From: Smittia aterrima
Lineage: Eukaryota > Arthropoda > Insecta > Diptera > Chironomidae
Reading direction: 5' to 3'
Assembly: GCA_033063855.1 (NCBI GenBank)
Contig: CP093829.1
Coordinates: forward strand, 5,714,243-5,778,242
DNA length: 64,000 nucleotides
Below, piece by piece: positions 1 through 11,077 of the stretch. The position numbers and the translations under genes were made by a program. Position 1 is the stretch's first letter, and each line of letters opens with the position of its first letter. The notes beneath the pieces are model-generated. The model had not been told where the DNA came from. It was given only the letters and a program-made list of their open reading frames with translations, and did not search any database.

Positions 1-771
1 ACTATCAATCGGTGAAAATGCATCAAAGTAATGAAATGGAAGGGCGCCATAGTCCGCGACATAAATGCTTTCTACTGATGATTCGACTGATGAGAGTAAA
101 TTCCACAAATCAAGTTTCGTTTTAAAATAAACATTTACGAGTGAAACATTTTTCCACTCATGAGCCTGACTATAAATGAAATCAAGTTCTGAATTGTTAA
201 CATATTTGCCGAATAATCTTTTTTCATTGCCACTTTGTATCTGCCCGTCCCTTCGTCGGATTATAATGTTTTGATATCGTCTCGAACTGTTCTTTAGCAA
301 ATTGAAATCTTCCAAATAGGTCGCATTTTTATCACGATAAACAATTTTAATTTTCATAAGATCTATCGACGAAGTGATATAGCTGTTATAATTTGGACTT
401 AATTCTTGAGTCCTAATCAATTCTTCAGGATTAAAATCCAAGTCGCGATCAAAAACAACTTTAATTTTTTTCATGAGAACTTTCGACGAAGCGATGAAAT
501 TATACCAACTTGGGCTGACTTCTGAAGCTGCTAACACGTCTTTGCCGTTTAAGTTATGGAGAATGATCTCAGGAATGTCGAGAAATCTTGAGAAATATTC
601 CAAAGGATCCATAGCAGTCAACTCAGATAATTTGATGATTTTTTTGTTCGGCTTTTCATTTGAAGCTTCTGCTTTTGTTTCATCACCTGGCTTGCTTTTA
701 ACAATTGAAACCTCAATGGAAGTTTTTTTCTTCAAACCATTTGTAGAGATCGGTGATATGCTTTTCTCCAT
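1..771 (-). CDS. F-box protein, 5' part only (runs off left edge)
   Basis: This is the N-terminal half of a paralogue of the complete gene at 1561-3084. The frame is open from the ATG at 771 to the window edge. The start is the same methionine as in the complete copy (MEKS...), followed by a charged linker and an F-box-like segment near residues 60-105 containing IPEII and SPSWYNFIASS. F-box proteins normally bring substrates to SCF ubiquitin ligases through Skp1; that role is inferred. Compared with its neighbour it carries a 15-base in-frame insertion near 335-400 and a 3-base deletion near 220, so it still looks functional. Its upstream flank (772-930) is also duplicated at 3085-3245. The 3' end lies outside the window. 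Confidence 0.75.
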   Translation of the reverse strand, partial: MEKSISPISTNGLKKKTSIEVSIVKSKPGDETKAEASNEKPNKKIIKLSELTAMDPLEYFSRFLDIPEIILHNLNGKDVLAASEVSPSWYNFIASSKVLMKKIKVVFDRDLDFNPEELIRTQELSPNYNSYITSSIDLMKIKIVYRDKNATYLEDFNLLKNSSRRYQNIIIRRRDGQIQSGNEKRLFGKYVNNSELDFIYSQAHEWKNVSLVNVYFKTKLDLWNLLSSVESSVESIYVADYGALPFHYFDAFSPIDS

Positions 772-1560
772 AATTTTAAGCTTTATTTATCTAAAAATAA
801 AAATATAATTCAAATAAAAAACCAAAAAGAAAAATATCGCGAGCTATTGGCTGTTAGGTACCTTTTTGAATGCTGAGAATGAAATGAGACAAGCGATGGC
901 AAAGTTTTCTTTTTATTTGTTTAGAATTTGTTCCTATTTCTTTTTATCCTTAGAAGACAAATCCTTGTAGGAGTCACTAGACGTCTGTCTGACCGATAGT
1001 CCTTGTTGTAAACCGATTTTGCTGTTGTAAGGCACCCCTCTGCACTAAACATGTGCGACGGTATCAAAATTAAAATTCGTCCAATAATCCTGACTTCATC
1101 ATAATGCAATTTGAGTCATAGTTGAATTGTGAACAAATAAAATAAAATAAATAAACGTTGTGTGAGTGGAACTCATTAATTAGAGAGCTTAAAATGTTTG
1201 GCCTTGTATCACAAAACTCAACAATGCAAAATATTGCGAGCTAATGGATGTTACCCTTTCGAATGTTAAGAGTGAAATGAGTCAAAGGATGGAAACAAAG
1301 TTTTCCTTTTTTCTTTTATTTGAATTCTTATTACGTAAGAAAAACCCGCTTGCAAAGTGCAAAACTTTTAATAATTCTAATTTAAATCTAATTCACGACA
1401 AATGCTTCAAATAATTTTGAAAATACATTCGAATATTAAAAAATCCTGCTTTACGACCTTACCCGAAAAATCAGGAAATATCAAGCAAACAGAATTTTTT
1501 TTTATTTTTAAATTTTAAGTTGGCTTGCCAGCAAATGATCGATGAAGTTAAACCTTAGAT
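772..1560. other. Intergenic: duplicated F-box promoter and receptor relic
   Basis: No gene is seen. Bases 772-930 match 3085-3245, the upstream flank of the second F-box gene. A third, weaker copy of that flank lies near 1225-1335 without a gene behind it, suggesting a lost F-box copy. A gustatory-receptor exon relic lies at 1065-1117. Confidence 0.6.
1065..1117 (+). pseudogene. Gustatory receptor last-exon relic
   Basis: The plus strand reads KIKIRPxIL, matching the start of the last exon of the receptor at 4027-5208 (KIKIRPMIL). The rest of the gene is absent. A nearly identical relic sits at 3842-3893, and the 80 bases that follow are also shared, so relic and flank were duplicated together with the F-box gene. 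Confidence 0.6.
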
Positions 1561-3084
1561 TTATCTTAGATCTGAAGGAATCGGGTGCTTTTCCTCAATC
1601 ACAAGCAAAGTATATTTCTCGGACATAATTTCTCGCACTTCCTCGATGTTGACTCCTTCGAGTTTAGAAACTCTCAAGAATTCGAACTTTCTTTTCATTG
1701 ATTTCAACATATTCAATATTTCTTCATCGATTGAGATGAGTGTAAGGTTTATTACTTTCGGCATTGAATCTAATAAAAATTTAAGTCTGATAGAGTTAGC
1801 ACAATTATACAAAGTCAGTTCAGTGATTGAGCTTGACTTTTTATTTGGAATTTCGTTCTCGGAAAAAACATCAGAATAATGGAAAAAGAAGCTGAAATTC
1901 TTCAGCTTTGGCATCTTCATGATCGTGTCGAAGGTTTCTTTGTCTACTTTCCTTGCAACGATCACAAGTTTTTCGAGATAACCGCTTTGGGATGTTAGGA
2001 AGTTCGGAAAGTTGGTGCCAAGCAAACGTTGTTGGCGAAATCCTATTGTCAAACTCTTGAGCTTGAATTGAAACTTCTTCCAAGATTCGTCTTCGAATAT
2101 TTGATTTACGGTGTTTGAAAAAATTATGACACTTGTTAGTTTGTCGAAGTTTTCGAGCACTTTTGTTAAAATATCTTTGCCAACTATACCGTAAAAGTCT
2201 CTTAAGTCAAGGTGTTCGATTGCAACAGAATTTAATAAAAATCTAGCTGAAGTGTTGAACAATTTGTTGTTGTACATAACAGAAAATTGAATTGTTCTCA
2301 GCTTTGGAAATTTTAAAGCTTTGAAACTATCAATCGGTGAAAATACATCAAAGTAATGAAATGGAAGGGCGCCATAGTCCGCGACACAAATGCTTTCTAC
2401 TGATGATTCGACTGATGAGAGTAAATTCCACAAATCGAGTTTCGTTTTAAAATAAACATTTTCGAGTGAAACATTTTTCCACTCGTGAGCCTGACTATAA
2501 ATGAAATCAAGTTCTGAATTGTTAACGTATTCGCCGATTAGTCTTTTTTCACCATTTCCACTTTGTATCTGCCCGTCCCTTCGTCGGATTATAATGTTTT
2601 GATAAAGTCTCGAACTGTTTTTCAGCAAATTGAAATCTTCCAAATAGGTCGCACTTTTATCGCGATAAACAATTTTCATAAAATCTATCGAATAACTGTA
2701 ATAATTTGGACTAAATTCATGAGTCTTAATCAATTCTTTAGGATTAAAATCCAAGTCGCGATCAAAAACAACTTCAATTTTCTTCATGAGAACTTTCGAC
2801 GAAGCGATGAAATTATACCAACTTGGGCTGACTTCTGAAGCTGTTAACACGTCTTTGCCATTTAAGTGCTGAAAGATGATCTCAGGAATGTCGAGAAATC
2901 TTGAGAAATTTTCCAAAGGATCCATGTCAGTCAACTCAGATAATTTGATGATTTTTTGGTTCGGCTTTTCATTTGAAGTTTCTGATTTTGTTTCATCCTC
3001 TGGCTTGCTTTTAACAATTGAAAACTCAATGGAAGTTTTTCTCTTCAAACCATTTGTAGAGATCGGTGATGTGCTTTTCTCCAT
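1561..3084 (-). CDS. F-box protein, 507 aa
   Basis: Single-exon gene. Residues 1-55 are charged and low complexity. Residues about 60-105 fit an F-box: LDIPEIIFQHL, then DVLTASEVSPSWYNFIASS. The rest is leucine-rich with spaced motifs such as LRTIQF, IEHLDLRDF, LTSVIIF and ITELTLYNC, consistent with degenerate leucine-rich repeats of the FBXL type. This suggests substrate recognition in an SCF ubiquitin ligase, in cytosol or nucleus; the substrate is unknown. The start is the ATG at 3084, shared with the upstream paralogue at 1-771. Tandem duplication and divergence suggest a lineage-specific F-box family. The F-box call is fairly firm; the repeat count is not. Confidence 0.8.
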   Translation of the reverse strand: MEKSTSPISTNGLKRKTSIEFSIVKSKPEDETKSETSNEKPNQKIIKLSELTDMDPLENFSRFLDIPEIIFQHLNGKDVLTASEVSPSWYNFIASSKVLMKKIEVVFDRDLDFNPKELIKTHEFSPNYYSYSIDFMKIVYRDKSATYLEDFNLLKNSSRLYQNIIIRRRDGQIQSGNGEKRLIGEYVNNSELDFIYSQAHEWKNVSLENVYFKTKLDLWNLLSSVESSVESICVADYGALPFHYFDVFSPIDSFKALKFPKLRTIQFSVMYNNKLFNTSARFLLNSVAIEHLDLRDFYGIVGKDILTKVLENFDKLTSVIIFSNTVNQIFEDESWKKFQFKLKSLTIGFRQQRLLGTNFPNFLTSQSGYLEKLVIVARKVDKETFDTIMKMPKLKNFSFFFHYSDVFSENEIPNKKSSSITELTLYNCANSIRLKFLLDSMPKVINLTLISIDEEILNMLKSMKRKFEFLRVSKLEGVNIEEVREIMSEKYTLLVIEEKHPIPSDLR

Positions 3085-4026
3085 AATTTTTAGCTTTATT
3101 TATCTAAAAAGAAAAATAAAACTCAAATAAAAATCCCAAATAGAAAAATATTGCGAGCTATTGGCTGTTAGGTACCTTTTTGAATGCTGAGAACGAAATG
3201 AGACAAGCGATGGCAAAGTTTTCTTTTTATTCGTTTAGGATTCGTTTCTATTCACTGATCAGCGCAACAATCGAGTTGACCGATTGTCGCGTTGCTGTCA
3301 ATTTTCTTTCAATGTTGATTAAAATTACAATTCGACGGTGAAGTCGGTGAAGCGAATCAATAACTTTAATAACCCTGTCTCCTTTCGCGAATGCTCGCTA
3401 AGCTTTGGATTAATACTGGAACTCCGCTGGTCATAGACAAGCACCAAGAATTAGGTTCAGAAGTTTGCTGCAACTCTAATGTAAAAGACTCGATGAGTTT
3501 GTAAAAGACTGACTTTATTTCTGAAATTTCTAGGCTTTTTATATGAAATTTTGGATAGCGTGTAAATGATTTGTTTACTTTTTGTGTTTTGTTTTTTAAT
3601 TAGAACGGGGAAGTTTCTTCCTTGTCAAATACCTTTTATGACTTTTTTTATCGGTCTCGCTTCAAGGAGTTTTTATGATGACAATAACTTTCATAACTCG
3701 TAAAACGGTGGTTTGTGATATTAATTATCACACTTTCCTTATGTCCAGTTAATTTAATTAGCGGGTGTTTATTCTAACATATAACATGATCATCTGTCGA
3801 TTTGACAGGCACTCTCTGCACTAAACATGTGCGACGGTAACAAAATTAAAATTCGTCCAATGATCTTGACTTCATCATCATGCAATTTGAGTCTTATGTT
3901 AATTGTAAAAGAAGAAAACAAAATAATTAAATGTTGCGTGAGTGAAACTCATTAATTAGAAAGCTTAAAAGTAATTGAATTATTTGAGGAAAGTTCTTGA
4001 CAGTTTGATTCGAGTAATTGTGAGGA
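3085..4026. other. Intergenic region with decayed receptor unit
   Basis: No intact gene. The first 160 bases repeat the F-box promoter flank. An imperfect inverted repeat (ACAATCG with CGATTGT, 7-base loop) lies near 3270-3295. A decayed receptor unit occupies 3781-3893. The last 100 bases must hold the promoter of the receptor at 4027. Confidence 0.5.
3781..3893 (+). pseudogene. Decayed gustatory receptor unit
   Basis: The stretch near 3783-3806 resembles the tail exon of the receptors at 5317-10890 (ACATGATCATC..CTGTC, coding YMII.C). It is followed at 3842-3893 by the KIKIRPMIL exon start typical of the receptor at 4027. The order, tail then second-type exon, is the same as in the intact array, so this is probably an old array unit. 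Confidence 0.5.
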
Positions 4027-5208
4027 ATGGACATCTACGAGTCGTTGGAGTTTCTCTTTCTCTTCCTCAAAGTTTTAGGCTTAGCTTCGTTTAGCTTTGA
4101 GAAGGAAACTCGTCGATTCATTGTAAAGATTCGCGATGTAATTGTTCTCTTGTTGGTAGTCGCACTTTGGATTGGTGCCTCAATATTCAGAAATGATCCT
4201 CAAGTAAAATCAATCAAACCGGGATCTCGTTCTGTAGATGGAAATTGGACAACTCTAATCATAATTCAACATTTATGGCCAGTCCCTGCAGTGATTTATA
4301 GTTTTCTGAAAAGAAAAAACATTTGGCAGTTCATGGGTTCGATTTCCGAATTCGACGAAATGTTAGATCAGCTTAAATGGCGACATAAAGCAAAACAATT
4401 CAAATCGACGATCGTCTTTGTGATATTTGCTGCTCCAGTGATTGTTTATCTAACTTTCAAGTTTCTAACAGAAGAAAATTACGGAGACATTTTAATTTTC
4501 GCTTTTCTCATCGCCGATAACATTTTAGTCCTCGAGTTTTATTTGTTTTTATCAACGCAATTTATTCTAAGTGTCTGCTGCATTATCTTTCGATTGAGTT
4601 CTTTATCAAGTAACTTTCAAGATTTGATGTTAATCGATGACTGTGACTTAAAAGTTCTCAAATTGGATCCAGCGAGAGAGAAACATGTTCTTCGAAATAT
4701 TTCACATTTGTATGACAAACTCGCTGATGCACTCGATGAAATCAACAAAGTTTTCTCGAAGCAGATGATCGCAGTTTTCATTTCGTCTCTGATCCTTCAA
4801 ATCTTCACAACTTATTTGATTATCAAAACGATGTTCATGGATTCTAAGGAGTACATGTTTCACTACGAATTTGCTATTTCGACAATTTTCCTTACTTTGC
4901 CTTCGATCTTCGCAATTTACGTTGGATCAGTTGCAGCAGCCGAGGCAGAGAAATTACGAAATTACGTCGGAAAATATTTGAACAATTGTCCTTCTGATAT
5001 TTGTTCGTTGAAAGTAAGTTAAAAGATAATTTTCAAAAACTTTATTAAAAATTTATGTTCACAGGGAAACCTTCTCATCAGTAAAATTAAAATTCGTCCG
5101 ATGATCTTGACATGCGAGTTCTTCAACATTGATTGGAATCTCGAGTTCTCTATTTGCGCAACAATCGTCACTTATCTGATTATCATCATTCAGTTTGAGG
5201 CTTCATAG
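4027..5208 (+). CDS. Gustatory receptor A, 376 aa (7tm_7 family)
   Basis: Exons 4027-5013 and 5065-5208, joined in phase 0 across a 51-base GT-AG intron. The product starts MDIYESLEFLF, has about seven hydrophobic segments and ends TYLIIIIQF, the TYhhhhhQF signature of insect gustatory receptors. Such receptors are ligand-gated channels in taste-neuron dendrites; the ligand cannot be read. The phase-0 intron close to the C-terminus is a conserved position in this superfamily. Unlike its four neighbours this gene has no intron after FSKQ. It ends only 108 bases before the next receptor start, which raises the possibility of joint transcription. Its last exon is the source of relics repeated through the array. 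Confidence 0.88.
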
Positions 5209-5316
5209 TCAAGCTCCACTTACATAATTAATTCTTTTGCATAATTAAATTATTTCTACATCGAGCTACGGCAACTTCATTACATTCTCGTCAACGAGTG
5301 AACGCGAGTGCAGAAA

Positions 5317-6532
5317 ATGAATATTTACGAATCGTGGAAAATATTTTACTTCATCTTCAAAGCAATTGGATTAGCGCCTTATGAATTCGTAGGAAGAAAA
5401 TTGAAGACAAAGAAATCAAGTATTTTAATCTTGATCGTTTCGATTATTGTCGCTGTGTTAGTGTCTTATGTGCAACTTCGAATGGAGAGGGATCAAAAGT
5501 TCAATTCAGGAAGTCAGTCAAAGTTGCTTGACGGATTGTGGGATTATCAGTATCTTAGTCAACCTTACATCGTAATTTTCGCAATCATTTTCAATTTTTT
5601 GAAGAGGAAAAATATTGAAAAATTTCTCGCGCTGATCTATAAATTTGATGATTTATGCAATCGACTCGATTTGCCTCATAAACCAAAGAATGTTAGACCA
5701 ACTTTTACATTAATTTTATTCTGTGGAATACCGATTATTTTAAATTTCTATTTTTGGATCACCGCGATCTTGAATAATTTTTATTTTGATTTATTGATTC
5801 ATCGAATTGATTTGTTCATAATTTTTTTTATTGGCTACGTCCTTCTGGAAGTTTTCCTTCTAGCACTGTCAATTCAATTCATAGTGAGCGTTCAAAGCAT
5901 CAACAAGAGATTAACTATATTAGCAAGGAATATTAAAGTTTTGTTGCTGGAAGGTCATGGAGTATTCGTCGTTGAATTAACTAACAGTGAAAAACATTCA
6001 AGGAATTTAGCGATGCTTCACGATATTCTCGCTGATGCGATTGATGAGATCAACTCAATCTTCTCTAAACAGGTCAGGCAACTTCTTGTGAACTATGAGT
6101 TTATATTTTAATGAAATTAAACTTTAGATGATTGCAGTCTTCGTACCTGCTTTGGTAATGGAAATTTACACAATTTATTTCACGATTCGAGTTGTGGCAT
6201 TTGAGTTAGCAATTAGGTATGCTCCGATAGTCGAATTATGTTTCACCAACGCGACGATTATTATACCGTCGTTGATCGCAATTTTTGTCGCATCAGAAGT
6301 CACCAGAAAAGGAAAAGTTGTGAGCAATCTCATCGGGAAATATTCTAACGAATGCGATGACATCTCAAGTTTAATTAAAGTCATCGAATTGATGACAATA
6401 ATTAATTCTCGTCAAATGTTTTTCTCCTGCGGATTCTTCAAAATCGATTTGACACTTTGCTTCACAATCTTTGCTGCAATCACAACTTACATGATCATCA
6501 TCTGTCAATTTCAAAAAGATTTCTTCAATTAA
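5317..6532 (+). CDS. Gustatory receptor B, 386 aa
   Basis: Exons 5317-6072 and 6128-6532, joined in phase 0 (FSKQ then MIAVF) over a 55-base intron. I take the ATG at 5317 (MNIYESWKIFYF); the reading frame continues upstream only through a GTG. It is hydrophobic with about seven membrane segments and ends TYMIIICQFQKDFFN, carrying the TYhhhhhQF receptor signature. It is the first of four closely similar tandem genes. The region before it (5209-5316) is the promoter block repeated before receptors C, D and E. It differs from the others by an RMERDQKFN stretch in the first extracellular or linker loop. Confidence 0.88.
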
Positions 6533-6575
6533 AATTGATTTTTTATGCGATTTGAAAGTGTTTTATCTTTCGCAA

Positions 6576-6688
6576 GGAAATCTTCTGATGAATAAAATTT
6601 AAATACGTCCGATAATCCTGACATTCGAGTCACGTGCACAACAATCGTCACTTATCTGATTATCATCATTCAGTTTGAGGCTTCAAAG
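6576..6688 (+). pseudogene. Receptor last-exon relic 1
   Basis: Decayed copy of the last exon of receptor A (5065-5208): an altered KIKIRP start, a roughly 35-base internal deletion, then a nearly perfect copy of the part coding TIVTYLIIIIQFEAS. It is not in frame with any gene. Confidence 0.75.
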
Positions 6689-6792
6689 TCAAGCTCCTCT
6701 TTCATAATTAATTCTTTTGAATAATTAAGTTCTACATCGAGTTACGAAAACTTCATTACATTCTCGTCAACGAGTGAACGCGAGTGCAGAAA

Positions 6793-8005
6793 ATGAATAT
6801 TTACGAATCGTGGAAAATATTTTACTTCATTTTCAAAGCAATCGGATTGGCGCCTTTTGAATTCGAAGGAAGAAAAGTGAAAACAAAGAAATCGAGCATT
6901 TTAATCTTGATCGTTTCGATTATTGTCGTCGTGTTGATCTGTTGGATGCAACTTCGGGCAAAAGCATACGATTCAGGAATACAATCGAAGTTACTTGACG
7001 GATTGTGGAATTATCAATATCGTAGCCAACCATGCATCGTATTTTGCGCAATCATTTTCAACTTTTTGAAGAGGAAAAATATTGAAAGGTATCTTTTGTT
7101 GATTAATGAATTCGACGACTTGTGTAGTCGACTCGATTTGCCTCATAAACCAAAGAATGCTAGACCGACCTTCAAAATAATTCTACTCTGCGCATTACCG
7201 ATTATTTTATGTTTCAATTATTGGATCACCGCGATTCTAAATGGTTTTTATTGGGAGAAATTGGAACATCGAGTTGATTTGTTCATACTTTCATTTGCCG
7301 GCTACGTCGTCCTTGCATTTTTCCTTGCATCTCTGTCCTTTCAATTCATAATGAGCGTTCAAAGCATCAACAAGAGATTAACGATATTAGCAAGGAATAT
7401 TAAAGTTTTGTTGCTGGAAGGTTATGGAGTGTTCGTCGTTGAATTAACTAAGAGTGAAAAACATTCAAGGAATTTAGCGATGCTTCACGATATTCTCGCC
7501 GATGCGATTATTGAGATCAACTCAATCTTCTCTAAACAGGTCAGTCAACTTCTTGTGAACTTTTAGCTAACATTTTAATGAAATTGAACTTTAGATGATT
7601 GCAGTCTTCGTACCTGCTTTGGTAATGGAAATCTACTCAATCTATTTCACGATTCGAGTTGTGGCATTTGAGTTATCAATTTTGTATGCTCCGATAATCG
7701 AATTATGTTTCATTAACGCGACGATTATTGTACCGTCGTTCATCGCAATTTATGTCGCATCAGAAGTCACCAGAAAAGGAAAATTTGTTAGCAACCTCAT
7801 CGGGAAATATTCGAGTAACTGCGATGACATCTCAAGTTTGGTTAATGTCATCGAATTGATGACAATAATTAATTCTCGTCAAATGTTTTTCTCCTGTGGA
7901 TTCTTCAAAATTGATTTGACACTTTGCTTCACAATTTTTGCTGCAATCACAACTTACATGATCATCATCTGTCAATTTCAAAAAGATTTCTTCAATAACA
8001 CTTGA
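6793..8005 (+). CDS. Gustatory receptor C, 385 aa
   Basis: Exons 6793-7539 and 7595-8005, with the same phase-0 junction after FSKQ as receptor B. Start ATG at 6793. It ends TYMIIICQFQKDFFNNT, two residues longer than its sisters. Most differences from B lie between residues 40 and 170 (for example WMQLRAKAYDSG and NYWITAILNGFYWEKL), as expected if ligand-facing loops diverge faster than the conserved second exon. Membrane taste receptor by family; ligand unknown. Confidence 0.88.
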
Positions 8006-8045
8006 ATTTTTATGCTGCGAATAAAAACCGTTTTATTTGTCGCAA

Positions 8046-8114
8046 GGAAATATTCTGATTAACAAAATGCGCAACAATCGTCCGATAATCATCATTCAGT
8101 TTGAGGCTTCATAG
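8046..8114 (+). pseudogene. Receptor last-exon relic 2
   Basis: The shortest of the three array relics: the GGAAA start is joined almost directly to GCAACAATCGTC and the IIIIQFEAS end. The internal deletion is larger than in relics 1 and 3. Confidence 0.7.
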
Positions 8115-8218
8115 TCAAGCTCCTCTTTCATAATTAATTCTTTTGAATAAATAAATTCTGCAGCAAGCTACGGCAACTTCATTACATTCTCGTCAACGAG
8201 TGAACGCGAGTGCAGAAA

Positions 8219-9425
8219 ATGAATATTTACGAATCGTGGAAAATATTTTACTTCATCTTCAAAGCAATTGGATTGGCGCCTTTTGAATTCGAAGGAAGAA
8301 AAGTGAAGACAAAGAAATCAAGCATTTTAATCTTAATCGTTTCGATTATTGTCGTCGTGTTGATCTGTTGGATGCATTTTCGGGCACCTGCATACGATTC
8401 AGGAATACAATCGAAGTTACTTGACGGATTGTGGGATTATCAGTATCGAAGTCAACCCTACATCGTACTTTCCGCAATCATTTTCAACTTTTTGAAGAGG
8501 AAAAACATTGAAAGGTTTCTCTCGTTGATCTATGAATTTGACGATTTATGTAATCGACTCGATTTGCCTCATAAACCAAAGAATGCTAGACCGATCTTCA
8601 AAATAATTGTACTCTGCGCATTACCGATTATTTTAAGTTTCTATTTTTGGATCACCGCGATCTTGAATAATGTTTATTTTGATTTATTTGATCATCGAGT
8701 TGATTTGTTCATAATTGTATTTATCGGCTACGTCGTCCTTGCATTTTTCCTTGCATCTCTGTCCTTTCAATTCATAATAAGCGTTCAAAGCATCAACAAG
8801 AGATTAACGATATTAGCAAGGAATATTAAAGTTTTGTTGCTGGAAGGTCATGGAGTATTCGTCGTTGAATTAACTAAAGAGAATAAATATTTGAGAAATT
8901 TAGCGATGCTTCACGATATTCTCGCTGATGCGATTGATGAGATCAACTCAATCTTTTCAAAACAGGTCAGTCAACTTCTTGTGAACTTTTAGCTAACATT
9001 TTAATGAAATTAAACTTTAGATGATAGCAGTCTTTGTACCTGCTTTGATAATGGAAATCTACTCAATCTATTTCACGATTCGAGTTGTGGCATTTGAGTT
9101 ACCAGTTTTGTATGATCCGATAATCGAATTATGTTTCACCAACGCGACGATTATTGTACCGTCGTTCATCGCAATTTATGTCGCATCAGAAGCCACCAGA
9201 AAAGGAAAAGTTGTTAGCAACCTCATCGGGAAATATTCAAACGAATGCGATGACATCTCAAGTTTAATTAAAGTCATTGAATTGATGACAATAATTAATT
9301 CTCGTCAAATGTTTTTCTCCTGTGGATTCTTCAAAATCGATTTGACACTTTGCTTCACAATTTTTGCTGCAATCACAACCTACATGATCATCATCTGTCA
9401 ATTTCAAAAGGATTTTTTCAATTAG
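8219..9425 (+). CDS. Gustatory receptor D, 383 aa
   Basis: Exons 8219-8965 and 9021-9425, phase-0 junction after FSKQ, start ATG at 8219. Same fold and C-terminal TYMIIICQF signature as B, C and E. Distinguishing segments are WMHFRAPAYDSG near residue 50 and ELTKENKYLRN, where the sisters have NSEKHSRN or KSEKHSRN. The intact frame argues for a functional gene. Confidence 0.88.
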
Positions 9426-9471
9426 ACTTGATTTTTTTTGCTGTGAATAAAAAGCGTTTTATTTTTCGCAA

Positions 9472-9584
9472 GGAAATCTTCTGATAAATAAAATTTAAAT
9501 ACGTCCGATGATCCTGACATGCGTGTCACATACGCAACAATCGTCACTTATCTGATTATCATCATTCAGTTTGAGGCTTCAAAG
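9472..9584 (+). pseudogene. Receptor last-exon relic 3
   Basis: Decayed copy of the receptor A last exon with the same internal deletion as relic 1. It reads through the KIKIRP-like start and ends with TYLIIIIQFEAS in an isolated frame. Confidence 0.75.
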
Positions 9585-9688
9585 TCAAGCTCCTCTTACA
9601 TAATTAATTCTTTTGAATAATTAAGTTCTACATCGAGTTACGAAAACTTCATTACATTCTCGTCAATGAGTGAACGCGAGTGCAGAAA

Positions 9689-10890
9689 ATGAATATTTAC
9701 GAATCGTGGAAAATATTTTACTTCATTTTCAAAGCAATTGGATTGGCGCCTTTTGAATTCGAAGGAAGAAAAGTGAAGACAAAAAAATCAAGCATTTTAA
9801 TCTTGATCGTTTCGATTATTGTCGTTTCATTAGTGTCTTGGATGCAACTTCGGGCAGGAGCATACGATTCAGGAATACAATCGAAGTTACTTGATGGATT
9901 ATGGAATTATCAATATCGTAGTCAATCTTACATCGTAATTTGTGCAATCATTTTCAACTTTTTGAAGAGGAAAAATATTGAAAGGTTTCTCTCGTTGATC
10001 TATAAATTTGACGATTTATGCAATCGACTCGATTTGCCTCATAAACCAAAGAATGTTAGACCGACCTTCAAAATAATTTTACTCTGCGCTTTACCGATTA
10101 TTTCAAGCTTTAATTTTTGGACCAACTTTAATGGTTTTTATTGGGAGAAATTAGATCATCGAGTTGATTTGCTCGTTATTTCATTTGTCGGCTACGTCGT
10201 TCTTGCATTTTTCCTTGCATCTCTGTCCTTTCAATTCATAATGAGCGTTCAAAGCATTAGCAAGAGATTAACGATATTAGCGAGGAATATTAAAGTTTTG
10301 TTGCTGGAAGGTCATGGAGTGTTCGTCGTTGAATTAACTAACAGTGAAAAACATTCAAGGAATTTAGCGATGCTTCACGATATTCTCGCCGATGCGATTG
10401 ATGAGATCAACTCAATCTTTTCAAAACAGGTCATAAAACTTCTTGTTAACTTTTGGCTAACAATTTTAATGAAATTAAACTTTAGATGATTGCAGTCTTC
10501 GTACCTGCTTTGGTAATGGAAATCTATTCAATATATTTCACGATTCGAGTTGTGGCATTGGAGTTATCAGTTTTGTATATTCCGATAATCGAATTATGTT
10601 TCATCAACGCGACGATTATTGTACCGTCGTTCATCGCAATTTATGTCGCATCAGAAGTCACCAGAAAAGGAAAAGTTGTAAGCAACCTCATCGGAAAACA
10701 TTCAAACAAATGCGATGACATCTCAAGTTTAATTGAAGTCATCGAATTGATGACAATAATTAATTCTCGTCAAATGTTTTTCTCCTGCGGATTCTTCAAA
10801 ATCGATTTGACACTTTGCTTCACAATATTTGCTGCAATCACAACTTACATGATCATCATCTGTCAATTTCAAAAAGATTTCTTCAATTAA
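9689..10890 (+). CDS. Gustatory receptor E, 381 aa
   Basis: Exons 9689-10429 and 10486-10890, phase-0 junction after FSKQ, start ATG at 9689. Last member of the tandem set, ending TYMIIICQFQKDFFN. A six-base in-frame loss in the fourth hydrophobic region (FNFWTNFNGFYWEKL, where receptor C has NYWITAILNGFYWEKL) makes it the shortest. The array stops here: no promoter block follows, and the next gene is on the other strand. Confidence 0.88.
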
Positions 10891-11077
10891 AATTGATTTT
10901 TTATGTGCTGCAAATAAAAAGCGTTTTATTTTTTTTTCTTGCGATATTTGAGGAAAATGTCTCAAGAGATTTTTAAGTTCCAGCACATTCAAATCCTTGA
11001 GACGTTATCACTCGACACTTAAAGCATTAATTTGGAGAATTGTCAGGATTTAGCGTTGTTTTTCCTTAAGAGTCGAG

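Noticed and set aside
5308..5316. GTG as start of receptor B (also at 6784, 8210, 9680)
   Set aside because: Eukaryotic initiation favours the ATG three codons later, which aligns with the start of receptor A.
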